Assembly: GCA_025738555.1 (NCBI GenBank)
Contig: JAOVFP010000007.1
Span: forward strand, 4,092,001-4,156,000
Direction of reading: 5' to 3'
Origin: Cyathus striatus
Lineage: Eukaryota; Basidiomycota; Agaricomycetes; Agaricales; Nidulariaceae
Length of the DNA stretch: 64,000 nucleotides
Numbering within the stretch: the stretch's first letter is position 1; every line of letters starts with the position of its first letter. The position numbers were made by a program, and so were the translations under genes. A model generated the notes under the pieces. It was given only the letters and a program-made list of their open reading frames with translations. It did not search any database and had not been told where the DNA came from. Below, piece by piece: positions 9,225 to 22,394 of the stretch.

Positions 9225-12200
9225 ATGGCTGAAAATCAATATGGTGCTCAAGTGTTCTCCGGCGCACAATACGTAAATGCACCGAATGCACATATAACCA
9301 CTGCTGGCCGTGATCACATTACTGTCAATAACTACGACGTAAAAAATGATCATGAAATCTCAGAGAAACTTAAACTATTGCAGCCTATTGACCAGAACTT
9401 GCATTATCCTCTTCCGTGCATGGAAGGGACTAGAGTTACGATTCTGGATGAAATTTATAAGTGGCTCAATAATTTTGGTGAGTAGATATATTGGTATATT
9501 TATGACAGAGCTCAAATCAATCACTTTTATAGATGACTCCACTCCAAACATTATGTGGATTACTGGTAGTCCAGGAACAGGGAAATCTGCAATTGCCTCT
9601 ACTCTGGTTGAAACTCTCAGCTCAAAGGAATGGAAGAGACTAGGTGGCTGCTATTTCTTCAAGAGAGATGATAACACTTTGAGTGATGCAGCTGTAGTTT
9701 GGAGAACAATAGCTGCAGAGTTGGCATCTAAATCAAGGTATTCTATTGTGAAAATGAACATTGCAAGTTATCTTGATAATAGCTTCAAGCTTGGGAGAAT
9801 TGAATGGCATTTCAAGCACCTGATTGCTGATACACTTACAACTTTTTGTGATGAATTTATGATGTTCCCTCCAGCTTTTGTTATTGATGCACTGGATGAA
9901 TGTCAATCTTCAATAGGTATCAGGAAAACTTTCAACAGTTGGGTTGAACTTCCAAGGCAGTACAAGCTGATATTAACAGGCAGACCAGGTTCTGAACCTG
10001 ATATTGTTCAAAATGTTCAAAAATGTGTAGTGGTCAGACTAGAAACTGATCCAAAGCTTGATCCAGAAATTAACAAAAACATATATCAGTTCTTAAAGCA
10101 ATCTTTTGAAATTTACAGGAATGAGCTGCAGTTAAATTCTGTTGAAAATGAGTTAGACAAAATGACAGAAAGAGCTGCAGGATTGTTTATATGGGCATCT
10201 ACAGCAGTGAAGTATATAAGAACAAACACACAATTTACTAAGAATGAGCCATCATCAAGGGAGAAGCTTAACCATGTGCTCTCTGAAGAGATTGGCAATC
10301 CAGTTGACACACTATATCAGCAAATACTTCAAACCTCTTTTGGAACATGGGATGATAATAGAAAAAAAATTGTTAGGCAAGTGTTGGCAACTATCTATTT
10401 AGCAAAGTCTCCACTACTTCAAGATGAGCTTCAATATTTTATAAAACTTGATTTTGAAATGAACTACTTGGAAGAGGAAATCAAAAGAATATTACATTTC
10501 CTTCAACCAGTTACAACAATAAATAATAATAAAATAGGTTTTCACCATTTATCATTTGGGGAGTTTCTTATGAAATTACCTGAAATAAACATATTCTCAG
10601 TAAATGAAGAAAAGCATATAAAGAGAATGGCAAAAGTAACTTTGGAGATTATGAATAATACGCTTAAATTCAATATTTGCAATGTTGAAACATCATATGT
10701 GATGAATAATGATATTGATGGCTTACAGAAAAGAATATGTCAATATATACCAATGCATCTTCAATATTGCTGTAAATATTGGAACATACATTATATGGAA
10801 ATGATAAAAAGTGAAAAAAATATGTCTATATCTTTGATGGAATTAAATATATTCCTATATTGCAAATTTTTATATTGGTTGGAAGTAATGAGTCTCCTAA
10901 ATGAAATGCTAAAAGGAACTGAAATTTTAAAACTGATCATTCCATATACAAAAGTAAGTTATAAATATTTAAGATAACAGTAATTGCTTACATTGTAGCA
11001 GGAAAACTCAACAGTTTGTAAATTTATTGAAGATGCTGTGAAATTTGTGTATAATTTTAACTTTCCTATAAGAAGAAGCATAACACATATATACATCTCA
11101 GTGTTGGCATTTGCACCTGAGAACTCATTAGTCACAAAGCACTATTCACCTTTCTTTAAAAATATACTTAAAATTGAAAAGGGCAGAGATATATTCTGGA
11201 AAGAAGCATTGCATACTGGACCATTTAAAGGCCACAGTGATTTGGTGACATCTGTGGCATTCTCTCCAGATGGAACACAAGTGGTGTCTGGCTCAGGTGA
11301 TGAAACAGTCAGAGTGTGGAATGTAGCAAGTGGAGAAATCATTGCTGGACCATTTGAAGGCCACAGTCGTTGGGTGACATCTGTGGCATTCTCTTCAGAT
11401 GGAACACAAGTGGTGTCTAGCTCACGTGATAAAACAGTCAGAGTGTGGAATGTAGCAAGTGAAAAAACTATTGCTGGAACATTTAAAGGTCACAGTGATT
11501 GGCTGACATCAATAGCATTCTCTCCAGATGGAACACAAGTGGTATCTGGCTCACATGATAAAACAATTAGAGTGTGGAATGTAGCAAGTGGAGAAACCAT
11601 TGCTGGACCATTTGAAGGTCACAGTCATTGGGTGACATCAGTAGCATTTTCTCCAGATCAAACACAAGTAGTGTCTGGCTCATGTGATAAAACAGCCAGA
11701 GTGTGGAATGTGGCAAGTGGAGAAACTATTGCTGGACCATTTAAAGGCCACAGTGATTGGGTGATGTCAGTTGCATTCTCTCCAAATGGAACACAAGTGG
11801 TGTCTGGCTCACGTGATAAAACATTCAGAGTGTGGAATGTAACAAGTGGGGAGACTATTGCTGGACCTTTTAAAGGCCACAGTAATTGGGTGACATCAGT
11901 AGCATTCTCTCCAGATGGAACACAAGTGGTGTCTGGCTCAGATGATAAAATGATTAGAGTTTGGAATATAGCAAGTGGAGAAACTATTGCTGGACCATTT
12001 GAAGGCCACAGTCATTGGGTGACATCTGTGGCATTCTCTCCAGATGGAACACAAGTGGTGTCTGGTTCATGTGATAAAACAGCCAGAGTGTGGAATTTAC
12101 AGACAAACTTTCTAAGAGAGCTTGACATATTTGGGAGTTCAAAATTTTTTGATGCTTGTGATCAAAATGGATGGGCAAGAGATATACATGGCAATAAACT

Positions 12201-12462
12201 ATTCTGGGTGCCTTCCCATCACCAAAAAATTTTGTGTGGTTTAGAAACTGTACAGATATTGTCAAGCTATGACACATGTAAAGTTAATTCTACAAACTTT
12301 GTTTGTGGATCAAATTGGATTAAATGTAAAACTGACTCTCCCACTTTTTGTAATGACCTTGATCTTCCCATTTCTGATGCATCAGATATATCAGTCATAG
12401 AGAATGATGTAAGTGAATGGGTAGACACTAATTCTGGCAAAGGAGACAATGAGCATAACTAG
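9225..12462 (+). CDS. NACHT-WD40 NLR-like protein, three exons
   Basis: Gene model: exons 9225-9477, 9533-10953 and 10999-12462, with GT-AG introns that keep phase, giving 1045 residues. The N-terminal ~45 residues contain FSGAQYVNAPNAHITTAGRD and HITVNNYD, the short N/G-rich leader common on mushroom NLRs. A NACHT ATPase follows with P-loop GSPGTGKSAIAS, Walker B FVIDALDECQ and LILTGRPG. After a helical region with KFIEDAVKFVYNF come seven WD40 repeats of 43 residues (about 11217-12105), each GPF(K/E)GHS..VTSVAFSPDGTQVVSGS.DKT.RVWN. The ATPase would drive assembly and the propeller would sense a ligand or partner; in fungi such proteins act in non-self recognition and cell death (family knowledge). 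No stop or missing motif is seen, unlike its transposon neighbours. The frame stays open about 50 codons beyond the TAG, so the C-terminus may once have been longer. The ligand is unknown. Confidence 0.9.
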
Positions 12463-12663
12463 TCTGATGCATGTACTTGTGTTGATGGAGGTGAGGAATA
12501 TCATTTATTCAACCAGAGGCCAGGAAATGAAACCTTCAGTGTTTACTCTCCTCTCACAGGTGTAGATAAACAGAAATATTTAGATGCTTATTTCACCTAT
12601 AAAATTATAATGATACTAATCATTACAATATTGTAGTACAACATCAGGATTTAGAAATTTTGG

Positions 12664-13277
12664 TGTTACACCTTTTCCATCTCAACCCTGCCAGACCTCT
12701 TTCTTTTCATGTGACTGCTTATTTATATACTGCCTTACTCATTCCACCCTATTTATAGTACTGCTACATGTTTCACCTTCATCACCCTTTACCCCTAGCC
12801 CCTTACCCCTCACTGATCCCTGCCACCCTGGTTTGTCATACTACTGGCACAGACTTTGCTTACTGATATGTTTCACCTATTTATGTACATGTTTCATCTT
12901 TTCTTAGACCTCTGCTGAGTCATGGCAAGTCATGGACTTTATTTATAGTAGCATACTGCTCTGCAAACAGACCATGCTTCTTTTGTATAAATAGCTCATG
13001 TGTTCCAATCAAGCTTCCTCAGCTTGATCTTAGTTTAGCTATCATCCAATATAGCTGGTAGCCCCTCAGAAACTCTGCTCTACTTCTAGACCACCCTCAG
13101 AACTTCTATTCACTTCTCAAGTGTTACTGTGAGAACACCACAAGTCCATTAGTGTGTAACTCCACATTACAACTGTTTAGACTTCAACTTCATCATATGA
13201 CTTACAAGTGTAGTGACAAGTCACATGATTACTCATCACAAGACCAAGATATCATGAGACCAGCTCAGATCATAACA
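12664..13277. mobile_element. Solo LTR
   Basis: Begins TGTTACACC and ends ATCATAACA (TG...CA with inverted TGTTA/TAACA), with a TATA-like TTTGTATAAATAG in the middle. It is flanked by TTTGG (12659-12663) and CTTGG (13278-13282), a 5-bp duplication with one C/T difference. No internal region is present, so it is most simply a solo LTR left by recombination. It starts about 200 bp after the NACHT-WD40 stop codon and could supply that gene's 3' end. Confidence 0.7.
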
Positions 13278-13526
13278 CTTGGTTGATATACATATTGATA
13301 TGCCTGGTTTTTGTGTGGGAATATTTTTCAAATATTTAATCTATTTGTATAAATACTGAGTAGTCAGTCATTCTAAGAGTAAAAGAAGTGGGTGAGTGTT
13401 GATGGATCTGATAAAATCCAGTACTTTGCATTCCCCCCCTTCACCATGAATGTCACCAATTTAGGGTATATTTCTCTTTAAATTCACATGATTTTCACCT
13501 TCACCTACAATCACCTCAGACAGGAC

Positions 13527-14713
13527 TAGGCAACAGCATGGGTATGAGTACCAGTGGGTACAGGTGCAGGTCAGATTCAAGGTACCTGTAACCCACAGGT
13601 ACCCATGAGTGGGACATTGGATAAAAACATGCAAGAACAAAACCAGTAATAAATTACCTTTGTGCAGACTTAATAGAGTACATTAACATGAAATACACAA
13701 TGTATTAGCATGAGAACCCACTTTCATATTTTGTTCAGCCCATGGGGTTGAACTTTGGAACCATACTCATATATTTTACTTAAACTATAGTTTCCAGACA
13801 AACACACTCTATATTTTTATGATAATTTAACCAGTAATAGTTCATGTTGATACAGTTAAATTGAGAATCTATATTCAATGTCAAGAATGGTGTATTAACT
13901 GTATAATTTGACCCTCTCATCCTAATTCTATAGTTTATCTATCTTTCCTTCTCCACAAATAAATTATCATATATCTCCACCATTTGTTCTCCTTTCATTT
14001 TTTAAATTGGTGTACTGACTGTACTTCCATTAAAGTCCAGAACAGCATGTTGACCATACATTTTGGCACTTTCATTCTAATGTTATTGCATCTTCTATCA
14101 TTTCTTCCCTAAACTAACAATTATTATCATTTCACCATCATGTGTGGTCCATTCATTTTGTAAATAAATACATTGTTAGTACTATATTGAATGTAAAAAA
14201 CAACAAATTGAACATAAATCTTGGTGCACATGTTATAATGCAATGTATTTTTCTATCATTCTTTACCACAATACTAATTTATTATTATTTTGCCACCAGT
14301 TCTGGACCATTTGTTTCATAACTTCATATAAAATTTGCCCTCACATCAACATTTATAATGACCTATTAAATGTACAATTTGGACTACTTGTTCTAATGCT
14401 ATGATTTATTCATTCCTATCTACCCCCACTATTGATCTAGTACTACTTGCAAGTCTAAACTCTTTCTCATATGAATGTATGCATATTTGTGATTAAAACC
14501 ATGTATCATGTATATATACTATTACTATATATCATGCCAATCTAATATACATTTTTTATTTATTTCTCTTTCAACTTAACCAAAAACCCATGGGTTTACC
14601 CACTACCTGCCATACCCATGGGAACCCATACCCATCACCAAGGGTATGGATTTTGGTGGGTATGGGTATGGGTAGCTGCTCATAAACCCATGGGTTACCC
14701 ATGACATTGCCTA
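13527..14713. mobile_element. Non-autonomous hAT-like element, family A copy 1
   Basis: Starts TAGGCAACAGCATGGGTA and ends TACCCATGACATTGCCTA. A perfect 8-bp duplication GACAGGAC (13519-13526 and 14714-14721) flanks it, as expected for hAT. Both ends are packed with ACCCATACCC / GGTATGGGT motifs. The centre is AT-rich without coding potential. It is the same family as 23489-25056. Confidence 0.88.
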
Positions 14714-14721
14714 GACAGGAC

Positions 14722-15633
14722 TGAATCAGGGTGAAGTAAATATGGTACAAACAGATTTTCTTAACAATTAGAATGTATACCAAAATCAGCTCCTTGAACA
14801 GATTCATGTTCATATTTAGAAAACAATGATGGATTGGTTCTAAACCCATATCATATTCCCATATTGAGAAAATAACAATAGAACAAAGATAGAATCTGCA
14901 TGAAAAATGTGTTGCTAACACAGATTCTAGCTATGTTCAGAGCCTCTATCTTATCACACATTCAGAGTTTGTCCTGGTAACAGAGTCTGGATTTGTTTGT
15001 TTATCAGACTCACTTACCAATTCTAAATGGAATCAAAAATATGTTGTCCTACCCTATGTACATGCAGGTTATAAATATGGTAACATATTATATTGATTGT
15101 CTCACTCACAGGGCCATTCACACCCACTCATAACACACTCAACTTCCTGCTCCATCCCCACTCAGTTCTTGCCCAAGGATGGAGCTGTGATATGGTTGAG
15201 CCAGGAGGTTAGATTGTATAGGACAGTGAATGTTACAATGTGGAGGAGGATATCTGCTTGGGGGTATCCTCTTGACAAAGAAATGATGTGAGTGGGAAGA
15301 TGTCCATCTGTCCCTTCAGATCTAGTGAGCTTTCCAGAGAGAGAGAATTGGAGGGAAAGCAGAGCTTGATTTCTCAAGGCATACATATGACATTTATGTA
15401 GTAATTTACACTCCCCCAAGGGGTCCATATGAATCTGTACAAATCTGCAAGGAATCTGCATGGATCTGCACAGAATTTAGGTAGTTCTAGGTACTAAATA
15501 TGTTCTTAATTTATACATATATTCATGTCTTCTGACACCTCTTCTGATATACCTACACTCTCTCATAATCTCAAAAATTAAGTTTTTAACAAAAATTATA
15601 TTACTACACTACTAATATACAATTTAATTATAC
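14722..15633. other. AT-rich spacer with one transposon end
   Basis: No gene. At 15399-15480 the sequence TAGTAATTTACACTCCCCC followed by repeated GAATCTGCA / GGATCTGCA words matches the right end (inverted) of the TIR element at 38679-41742, so it is a single end or truncated copy of that family; the partner end was not found. The rest is unassigned. Confidence 0.55.
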
Positions 15634-15767
15634 TACAGTTGGGGTCATGCAAACACCACCAACTTTAATATCTCAACAATGTGAAATTTTTGGCACAAAC
15701 TGACTTCAGATTCAGAATCAGCAGCCTCAGAAAAGTCAAAAAACAATGTTTTTGGAGAGTTCCCATG

Positions 15768-16455
15768 TGTTACATACTGTACCACTCGGAGGGATAATAG
15801 GGAGGCACTGGGTTTAGCGCAGAGGGAGCTACTCATAGTATTATGTAAGCTCGAGGTCGGAAGTGGAGAACTCAAAAAGTGCAGAAGGGAACCTTGGCTT
15901 CAGCTTATGTGCTGCGCCCCTTGTGATTCTCGGTGGTTCATATTTCAAAGTTGAGGTAAGAACAAGCTTGAGGTAGGAGCAAGGTCAAGTGTGAAATGTG
16001 GAAAGGTCAGAACAGGGGAAGGTCAGAATAGAGACCAGAACTAAGGATGAAACCTTAGAGACAAGAAGATGGAGTATAGTGGTATATTTGTAATCATAGT
16101 CGATATGAAAACTGAAGTTACTTTACAGAAATGAAGTCTTAAATACTAAGTAACTAGTGGAGTAGTTTACTTTGAGCAAAGTATAAGGGTATAACTAGGG
16201 ATAGGTAAACATGGAGTCAGTCACCATAGAGGAGTAGTGGCTGAAGAATGGAAGGAAAGGCTGTATGCGATATAGTGAAATGGATAGGAGTAATAATAGA
16301 GGAGTAATACAAAATAATGACATAGTGGATGAGCACAAGTAAGTAATTGATAAATCATGATGATGTTTCTGATGATTGGTCAGAAATGCGGCCAATGTGG
16401 AAGTGCAGGATAGTGTGGAAGTGTGGAATAGCGGATTCCGGACATGGATGTAACA
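15768..16455 (-). repeat. Gypsy 3' LTR (left copy)
   Basis: 688 bp, TGTTACATAC to GGATGTAACA; nearly the same as 21710-22394. In the element's minus orientation this is the 3' LTR. Confidence 0.93.
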
Positions 16456-16586
16456 GTATCCCCCTCTTAGGGATGAGCCCATGAGGACCATAAGTCAATG
16501 ATTAATACTGTTTTTGATCTTTTCTGAAATGTGAAATGGTAAGTAAAAATTTATAGTACAGAAGTAGGACCAGGCTTATCTGGATA

Positions 16587-19500
16587 TCAGTGGTGAAACT
16601 CTTCAATAATATCAGCAGCATGTTCAAGCTTGGTAGTGGGTAGCCAGGTGAATTCTTCATTGGTGTTTTCATAACCTAACCAATGGATGTAGTATTTCAG
16701 TTTGCACCACAAACATTTGTCCAATTTTGAGTCCAGAATTTCAGCAATCTCATACTCGATATTACCATCGATGTCCACTGGAGGTGGTGGTGGAACGATG
16801 CGATCTGGAATGGTGTTTTCAGTACTAGGTTCAAGCATAGAAACATGAAAAACTGGATGGACTGCATGAAATTCTTGGGGAAGTCGCAAAGTGTGGGAGT
16901 GCAAGCCAGCAAGTTCGAGAACTTCGAATGGTCCTAAGAATTTCTCCACAAGTTTGCAAGAAGGTTGGGTAGTGCAGAAGTAGTCAGCTTTGACGAAGAC
17001 TTTTGAGCCTATAGGGAACTCTGGTGCGGGAACATGACAAGTGTCTGTGGTACCCTGGTAGTGCTTTTGAGTGGAAAGTATTTCTGAACAAAGCATTTTG
17101 TGAAGTTCATCAAGATTGACAGAGAAGTGTTGAGCTCAGGCTGAGGTAAGATTGCATTCAGGGTGTACTGTAATGTTCAGATGGTAACCCTTGTTAGCAT
17201 AAAAAGGTGAAATACCTGTGGTTGCACTTGGAGCATTGTTGTATGCAAACTCAGCAAGTGGTAAAAGGTCGGACCAATTATCTTGTTGATAATTGCAATA
17301 CACGTGGAGGTATTGTTCCATAGTCTGATTCATGTGCTTGGTTTGGCCATCACCTTCAGGATGGTATCCTGAAGTAAAGTGTAAAACAATGTCTAATGCG
17401 GTTCCAAGAGAGCAGAAAAAATGAGAGACAAACTCAGAACCTCAATCTGAGGTAATATGCTCGGGTACTCCATGTTTGGAAAAGACATGAAGTATGAATA
17501 AGTGCACGAGGTCAGATGATGTACAGGTGGTGTGCATGGGAATGAAAATGCATTGCTTGGAAAAACAGTCGACGATAATGAGTATGGAATCATACTTGGA
17601 GGATGATGATTTGGGTAGTGGATTGACAAAATCCATAGAAATTGAGTGCCATGGGTGTCCAGGTACAGGAAGTTGTTTCAAAGTCCCATATGGCCAATGA
17701 CACTGTGGTTTAGAATGTAAACAGGTAGTGCAAGACTTACAGTAGTCTTTCACAAATGTTCTAAGACCCAGCCAAGTATATTCGCAGCGAATTAAATTGA
17801 GGGTTTTGTTTTGTCCAAGGTGTCCAGAGAGTACATGATCGTGCTTGTACTGGAGAACACGGAGTTGGAGTGTTCCGATGTTTGGAACATAAATCTGATC
17901 ATTGAGTCGAAGAAATCCATCCACAGTCACAGTCCAATGATGTTCAGGAGTGCATAAATGAATCACTGCAATTGGATCATTAGGGAGAGCAGATAATATA
18001 TCAGAATGTAATCACTCAATGTCCATGATAACACTAGCTTGGAGAGTCGGAAAAATGAGTGTGGTTGTGCAGAGTGAGGAAATGAGTTGTTCCTGTGTAA
18101 ATACTGGCCTGAAATTATGTGGATTGACTTTAGCATAGTCACTATCCCCCTCTTTAGGGTAGACATCCCATCGTCTAGTCAGAGCATCAGGTTTTGCACC
18201 AAGTTTCCCTGGTCGAAAGTGGATGATGAGGTTGAATTGACAGAGGGACTCGGACCATCTGGCTTGTCAATGCGTTAGAATTTTAGTAGTGGAAAAATAC
18301 TCTAAATTCTTGTGATCAGTGACAACGTCGATAGGTGTACCAGAGCCTTTGAGGTAATGATGCCAAACTCGAAAAGCCTTGAAAATTGTGAGTAATTCTT
18401 TATTGTGAGTGTTGTAATTAAGCTCGGAAGGTGTGAAAGTGCAGGAATGGAATGCGATTGGGTGTATCTCACCATCCTCAGTCATAATTGATAAAATTGC
18501 GGCAAGAGCATAATCAGATGTGTCAGTTTCTACAATTAATTGCATGTCAGGAACCCAATGAGTGAGAATCAGAGCTGATGTAAAAGCTTCCTTAAGGTTG
18601 GAAAATGTGGAATGACATTTCTCCATGAAGTTCCACTCTGTACTCTTTCAAGTAAGTTGAGTTAGCAGAACAATGATGTCAGAGTAGTTGTAAATGAAAC
18701 ATTGATAGAAATTAGCAAATCCTAAGAAAGACTGAATATCTTTTACTTTCCTTAGCTCTGGCCAATCCTTGATGGTCTGTACTTTTGCAGGAGCCATAGT
18801 GAGTCCAGCAGGTGACAACATAAAGCTGAGGTATTCAACTGATTCTGTGTGGAACTTGCATTTATTGGCACATGCATATAAGCTGTGTTTTTGAAGTCAA
18901 TGAAGTACTTCTTTGACATGATGTTGATGTTGTGCGAGGTTATCCGAGTATATTAGTATATCATCGAGATAGACTATAACACACACATCAAGAAGGTCTT
19001 TAAAAATGTCGTTCATAAAACATTGAAATCCAGCAGGTGCATTGGAGAGTTCAAATGGCATTACGAGCCATTCAAAAGATCCATAACAAGTGCAGAAGGC
19101 TGTTTTCCATTCATCACCTTCTGCAATGCGGACAAGGTGATAAGCATGGTGAAGGTTGATTTTAGTGTATATGTGAGCTTGATGAGGAGAGTCCAAAAGG
19201 TCAGAAATGAGCAGTAAAGGATAATGATCCTTTTAAGAAATTGCATTCAAACCTCTGAAGTCCACACAAAGCCTAAGGGAACCATCTTTTTTATGAACAA
19301 AAGAACAGGTGCTCCATGTGGAGAATGAGAGGGTCAAATGAAGCCAATTCAAATGTGTTCATTGATAAAATCCCGAAGAGTGGAAAGCTCAGACTGGGAC
19401 AGAGAGTAGATTGAACTGACAGGAGGTGCAGAGCCCTCATCTAATTTAATCTTCAAATCATACGGTCAGTGTGGGGCAAGTGTGTCTGCCTTGGACTTGC

Positions 19501-21705
19501 TAAAAACATTGGCAAATTCATGATATTCAGGTGGAATATTAGAATGATCGGGTGCTTCCTCAACTTGGAGGGAAGTGGCAGTGATGACAGTACCAAGTTG
19601 AATGCGGAAAGTTTGTGCTCCCGCTAAATGAGTTGCATGTGTGAATGCAGCTGCGTTTATTAGAGATATACTGGGAGGAGCAGACATACTATTGGCTGGA
19701 GTGACTGGTGTGACAGGTGGAAGCTTGGAAGCAGGAGGTACTACCTCAGGCTTGGATTTTAGTGTGGAAATTGTGGAAAGTGCAGAAACATTGGAGTGTA
19801 CTGGTGTTTGGAAAGTTAAAAGGCCCAATACCCAGTCAATCAACAGATTGTGGTGGGTGAGCCAATTGTATCCTAAAACAACAGAACATGCGGAATCAAG
19901 TGGTGTCACATAGAAGTCAATGTTTAAACATTCACCAGTAGGGAAATGTACAGGCAATGATATAAACTTGGTAATAGTATGGTTTGAGGTGCCATCAAAA
20001 AGTCGAAGCAAGATTGGTGGAGTGCAGGATGTAGGTATAGCATGTGTCCATACAAAAGCAGAATCAACAAAACAGTGCATAGAACCAGAATCAACTAGTG
20101 CGGTAAAAGAAATGGAATGAGTGGTGGGTGCATAGATGGTAGTACAAAGTAAAACATGAAGAGCATCAGGGTCAGAAAGAGCGGAAGCATTGAGTCATAT
20201 CATTGGCACACAAGGGGGAACAATGCAGTCCTCATCTTGTGTGGAGTCCTGAGGACCACTCCCTATTTTTTCGAACCTGAGGTAGGGTTCGAAGCCAATG
20301 CCGAAGTCAAAGTCAAAGTTGAGGTCGAAGTCGGAAGAGCAGCTGCTCATGCTCGTGATGCAGAAGAGACAGAACACAGACAGTCTTTAGCATGATGTCC
20401 TGCATTCCTGCAAAATAAGCACAGATTGCCATCCATGCAGTGCTGTCATTCTTGTGGCAATAATTTGCCATCTGTACCAATCTTATTGGAAAGGTCAGGT
20501 CGCCTTGGCTGAGGAGTCATATGCTGCTGAGTCCGAGGTGGGTTATTTTGATGTGATGCAGTAGGTGGTGGGGGCACGTGATGTGGTGTGGGTGTATTAG
20601 GAGTGTGCTCAAAAGTGTGGGAAGCTCGGGAGGGAGCCTCATGAACTCACTTGCCCTGATGCTCCCAGTGCCTACTGTCAATAGACTGAGCCAAATGAAT
20701 GATACCCTGTTTAGTACCAGGCAAGCCAACATAAAAATGATGACTGAGGGACTTATCGTCCCAAGAAGTTTTTTGGGCAAGTTTACTAAACTGCACCAAA
20801 TACTTTGACAATTTCTTGCTGACCTTCATTACTAACACATCCAAATCATTCTCTGCATCTCCCTCAGGATTTGCAAGACCAAAGTTATCTTGTAAGAGAA
20901 GCACAAAGGCTTCCCAAGAGAACAAGAAGTCTTCAGTAGAGAATGGGTCATTAAGTGCGGGCATAATGAGTTGAAGTGTGGTACTGCACAAGTATGCGAG
21001 AGCGAAGTTAACTCAAACTTCACCATCTAGGTACTGAACTCGATTATTGAAAAAATAAATCTCACACTGCACAATGAACTCTTCCAGTTTCTCGGAACTG
21101 GAGCCATCAAAAGTGTTGGGTTTTTTGACATTCTTATCGCGGTCAGACCTATTATTCCCATGTGCAAGGTTGGCAACATTTAAGAGAGCCTCAGCAAGAT
21201 GATCATTTTGTTGAGCTCGGGGAGTTTGACTTGGTGGGTTGTCATCACCATCGTCATCTCCATGGTCAGAAGGTGGAGGTGACGGAGGGTTGGGCTGTGA
21301 AGGAGGTGGGGGTGGGGGTCCAACAGTGTCATGATCTGACCCATTATCATCAGGAGTACCTGAGGGTGGTGGATCTCCACCATATGGTGGAGGTGTGCCA
21401 TCAGGAGGGTCCTGAGCTGGACCAGAAACCCCTAAGGTCAAAATTATCGGAGCAAGTGTGGAAACATCAGGCTGACTGTGAAGTGTTCTGCTCTGAGCAA
21501 TTGGTGTGGGACTCTGTGAGCCCTGAGATGGCGTAGAAGGCAAAGAACACGAAGGAGTCTGTTGAGCCTGCTGTCTGGCAGTGGTGTGAGCTTCATGAGT
21601 GCTTGCTGCAGTGCTAGCATGACTAGCAGTATGTGCAGCACACATAACTGAAGTTGTGGTTGGAGCCATAAAGGCAAGAGAGAATCCAAGGTGGTAAGTT
21701 TTCAT
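16587..21705 (-). pseudogene. Gypsy gag-pol with chromodomain
   Basis: From 21705 downward: a proline-rich Gag with a zinc knuckle CLFCRNAGHHAKDC (about 20400); a retropepsin-like segment (CFVDSAF, VVLGYNWLTHH, about 19850-20080); reverse transcriptase with [15 protein letters not shown] and the intact catalytic box [12 protein letters not shown] (about 18950); RNase H (LIVETDTSDYALAAIL); zinc-finger and core integrase (GHLGQNKTL, MDFVNPLPKS, YNNAPSATTGISPF); and a chromodomain ending HWLGYENTNEEFTWLP at about 16600-16760. The chromodomain probably guides insertion to heterochromatin (known for the clade). The frame is broken by about ten stops, mostly TGA at expected CGA positions (for example SD*GSEF), and by a one-base deletion in an A-run near 19290. 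It is dead, but its conserved residues are still readable. Confidence 0.93.
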
Positions 21706-21709
21706 ATAC

Positions 21710-22394
21710 TGTTACATACCGTACCACTCGGAGGGATAATAGGGAGGTGCTGGGTTTATTGCAGAGGGAGCTACTTGTAGTATTATGTAAGCTCAAAGTT
21801 GGAAGTGGAGAACTCAAAAAGTGCAGAAGGGAACCTTGGCTTCAGCTTATGTGCTGTGCCCCTTGTGATTCTCGGTGGTTCGTATTTCAAAGTCGAGGTA
21901 AGAACAAGCTCAAGGTAGGAGCAAGGTCAAGTGTGAAATGTGGAAAGGTCGGAACAGGGGAAGGTCAGAATAGAGACCAGAACTAAGGATGAAACCTTAG
22001 AGACAAGACAGAGTATAGTGGTATATTCATAATCATAGTCGATACAAAAACTGAAGTTACTTTACAGAAATGAAGTCTTAAATACTAAGTAACTAGTGGA
22101 GTAGTTTACTTTGAGCAAAGTATAAGGGTATAACTAGGGATAGGTAAACATGGAGTCAGCCACCATAGAGGAGTAGTGGCTGAAGAATGGAAGGAAAGGC
22201 TGTATGTGATATAGTGAAACAGATAGGAGTAATAATAGAGGAGTAATACAAAATAATGACATAGTGGATGAGCACAAGTAAGTAATTGATAAATCATGAC
22301 GATGTTTCTGATGATTGGTCAGAAATGCGGCCAATGTGGAAGTGCAGGATAGTGTGGAAGTGTGGAATAGCGGATTCCGGACATGGATGTAACA
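21710..22394 (-). repeat. Gypsy 5' LTR (right copy)
   Basis: 685 bp counterpart of 15768-16455 and the 5' LTR in minus orientation. The start of gag lies just inside it. Confidence 0.93.

Larger units (their letters stand above)
15768..22394 (-). mobile_element. Ty3/Gypsy chromovirus, complete but inactivated
   Basis: A full-length LTR retrotransposon on the minus strand, inserted in Mariner-III with a perfect 5-bp duplication CCATG (15763-15767 and 22395-22399). LTRs are 15768-16455 and 21710-22394, both TGTTACAT...ATGTAACA. On the minus strand a polypurine tract AAGAGGGGGATAC abuts the 3' LTR (about 16456-16470). Between the LTRs lie gag and pol with a C-terminal chromodomain, placing it with the fungal chromoviruses. 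Many LTR differences are transitions. Confidence 0.95.

Noticed and set aside
21162..21536. A plus-strand protein within the Gypsy region
   Set aside because: Antisense shadow of the proline-rich Gag.
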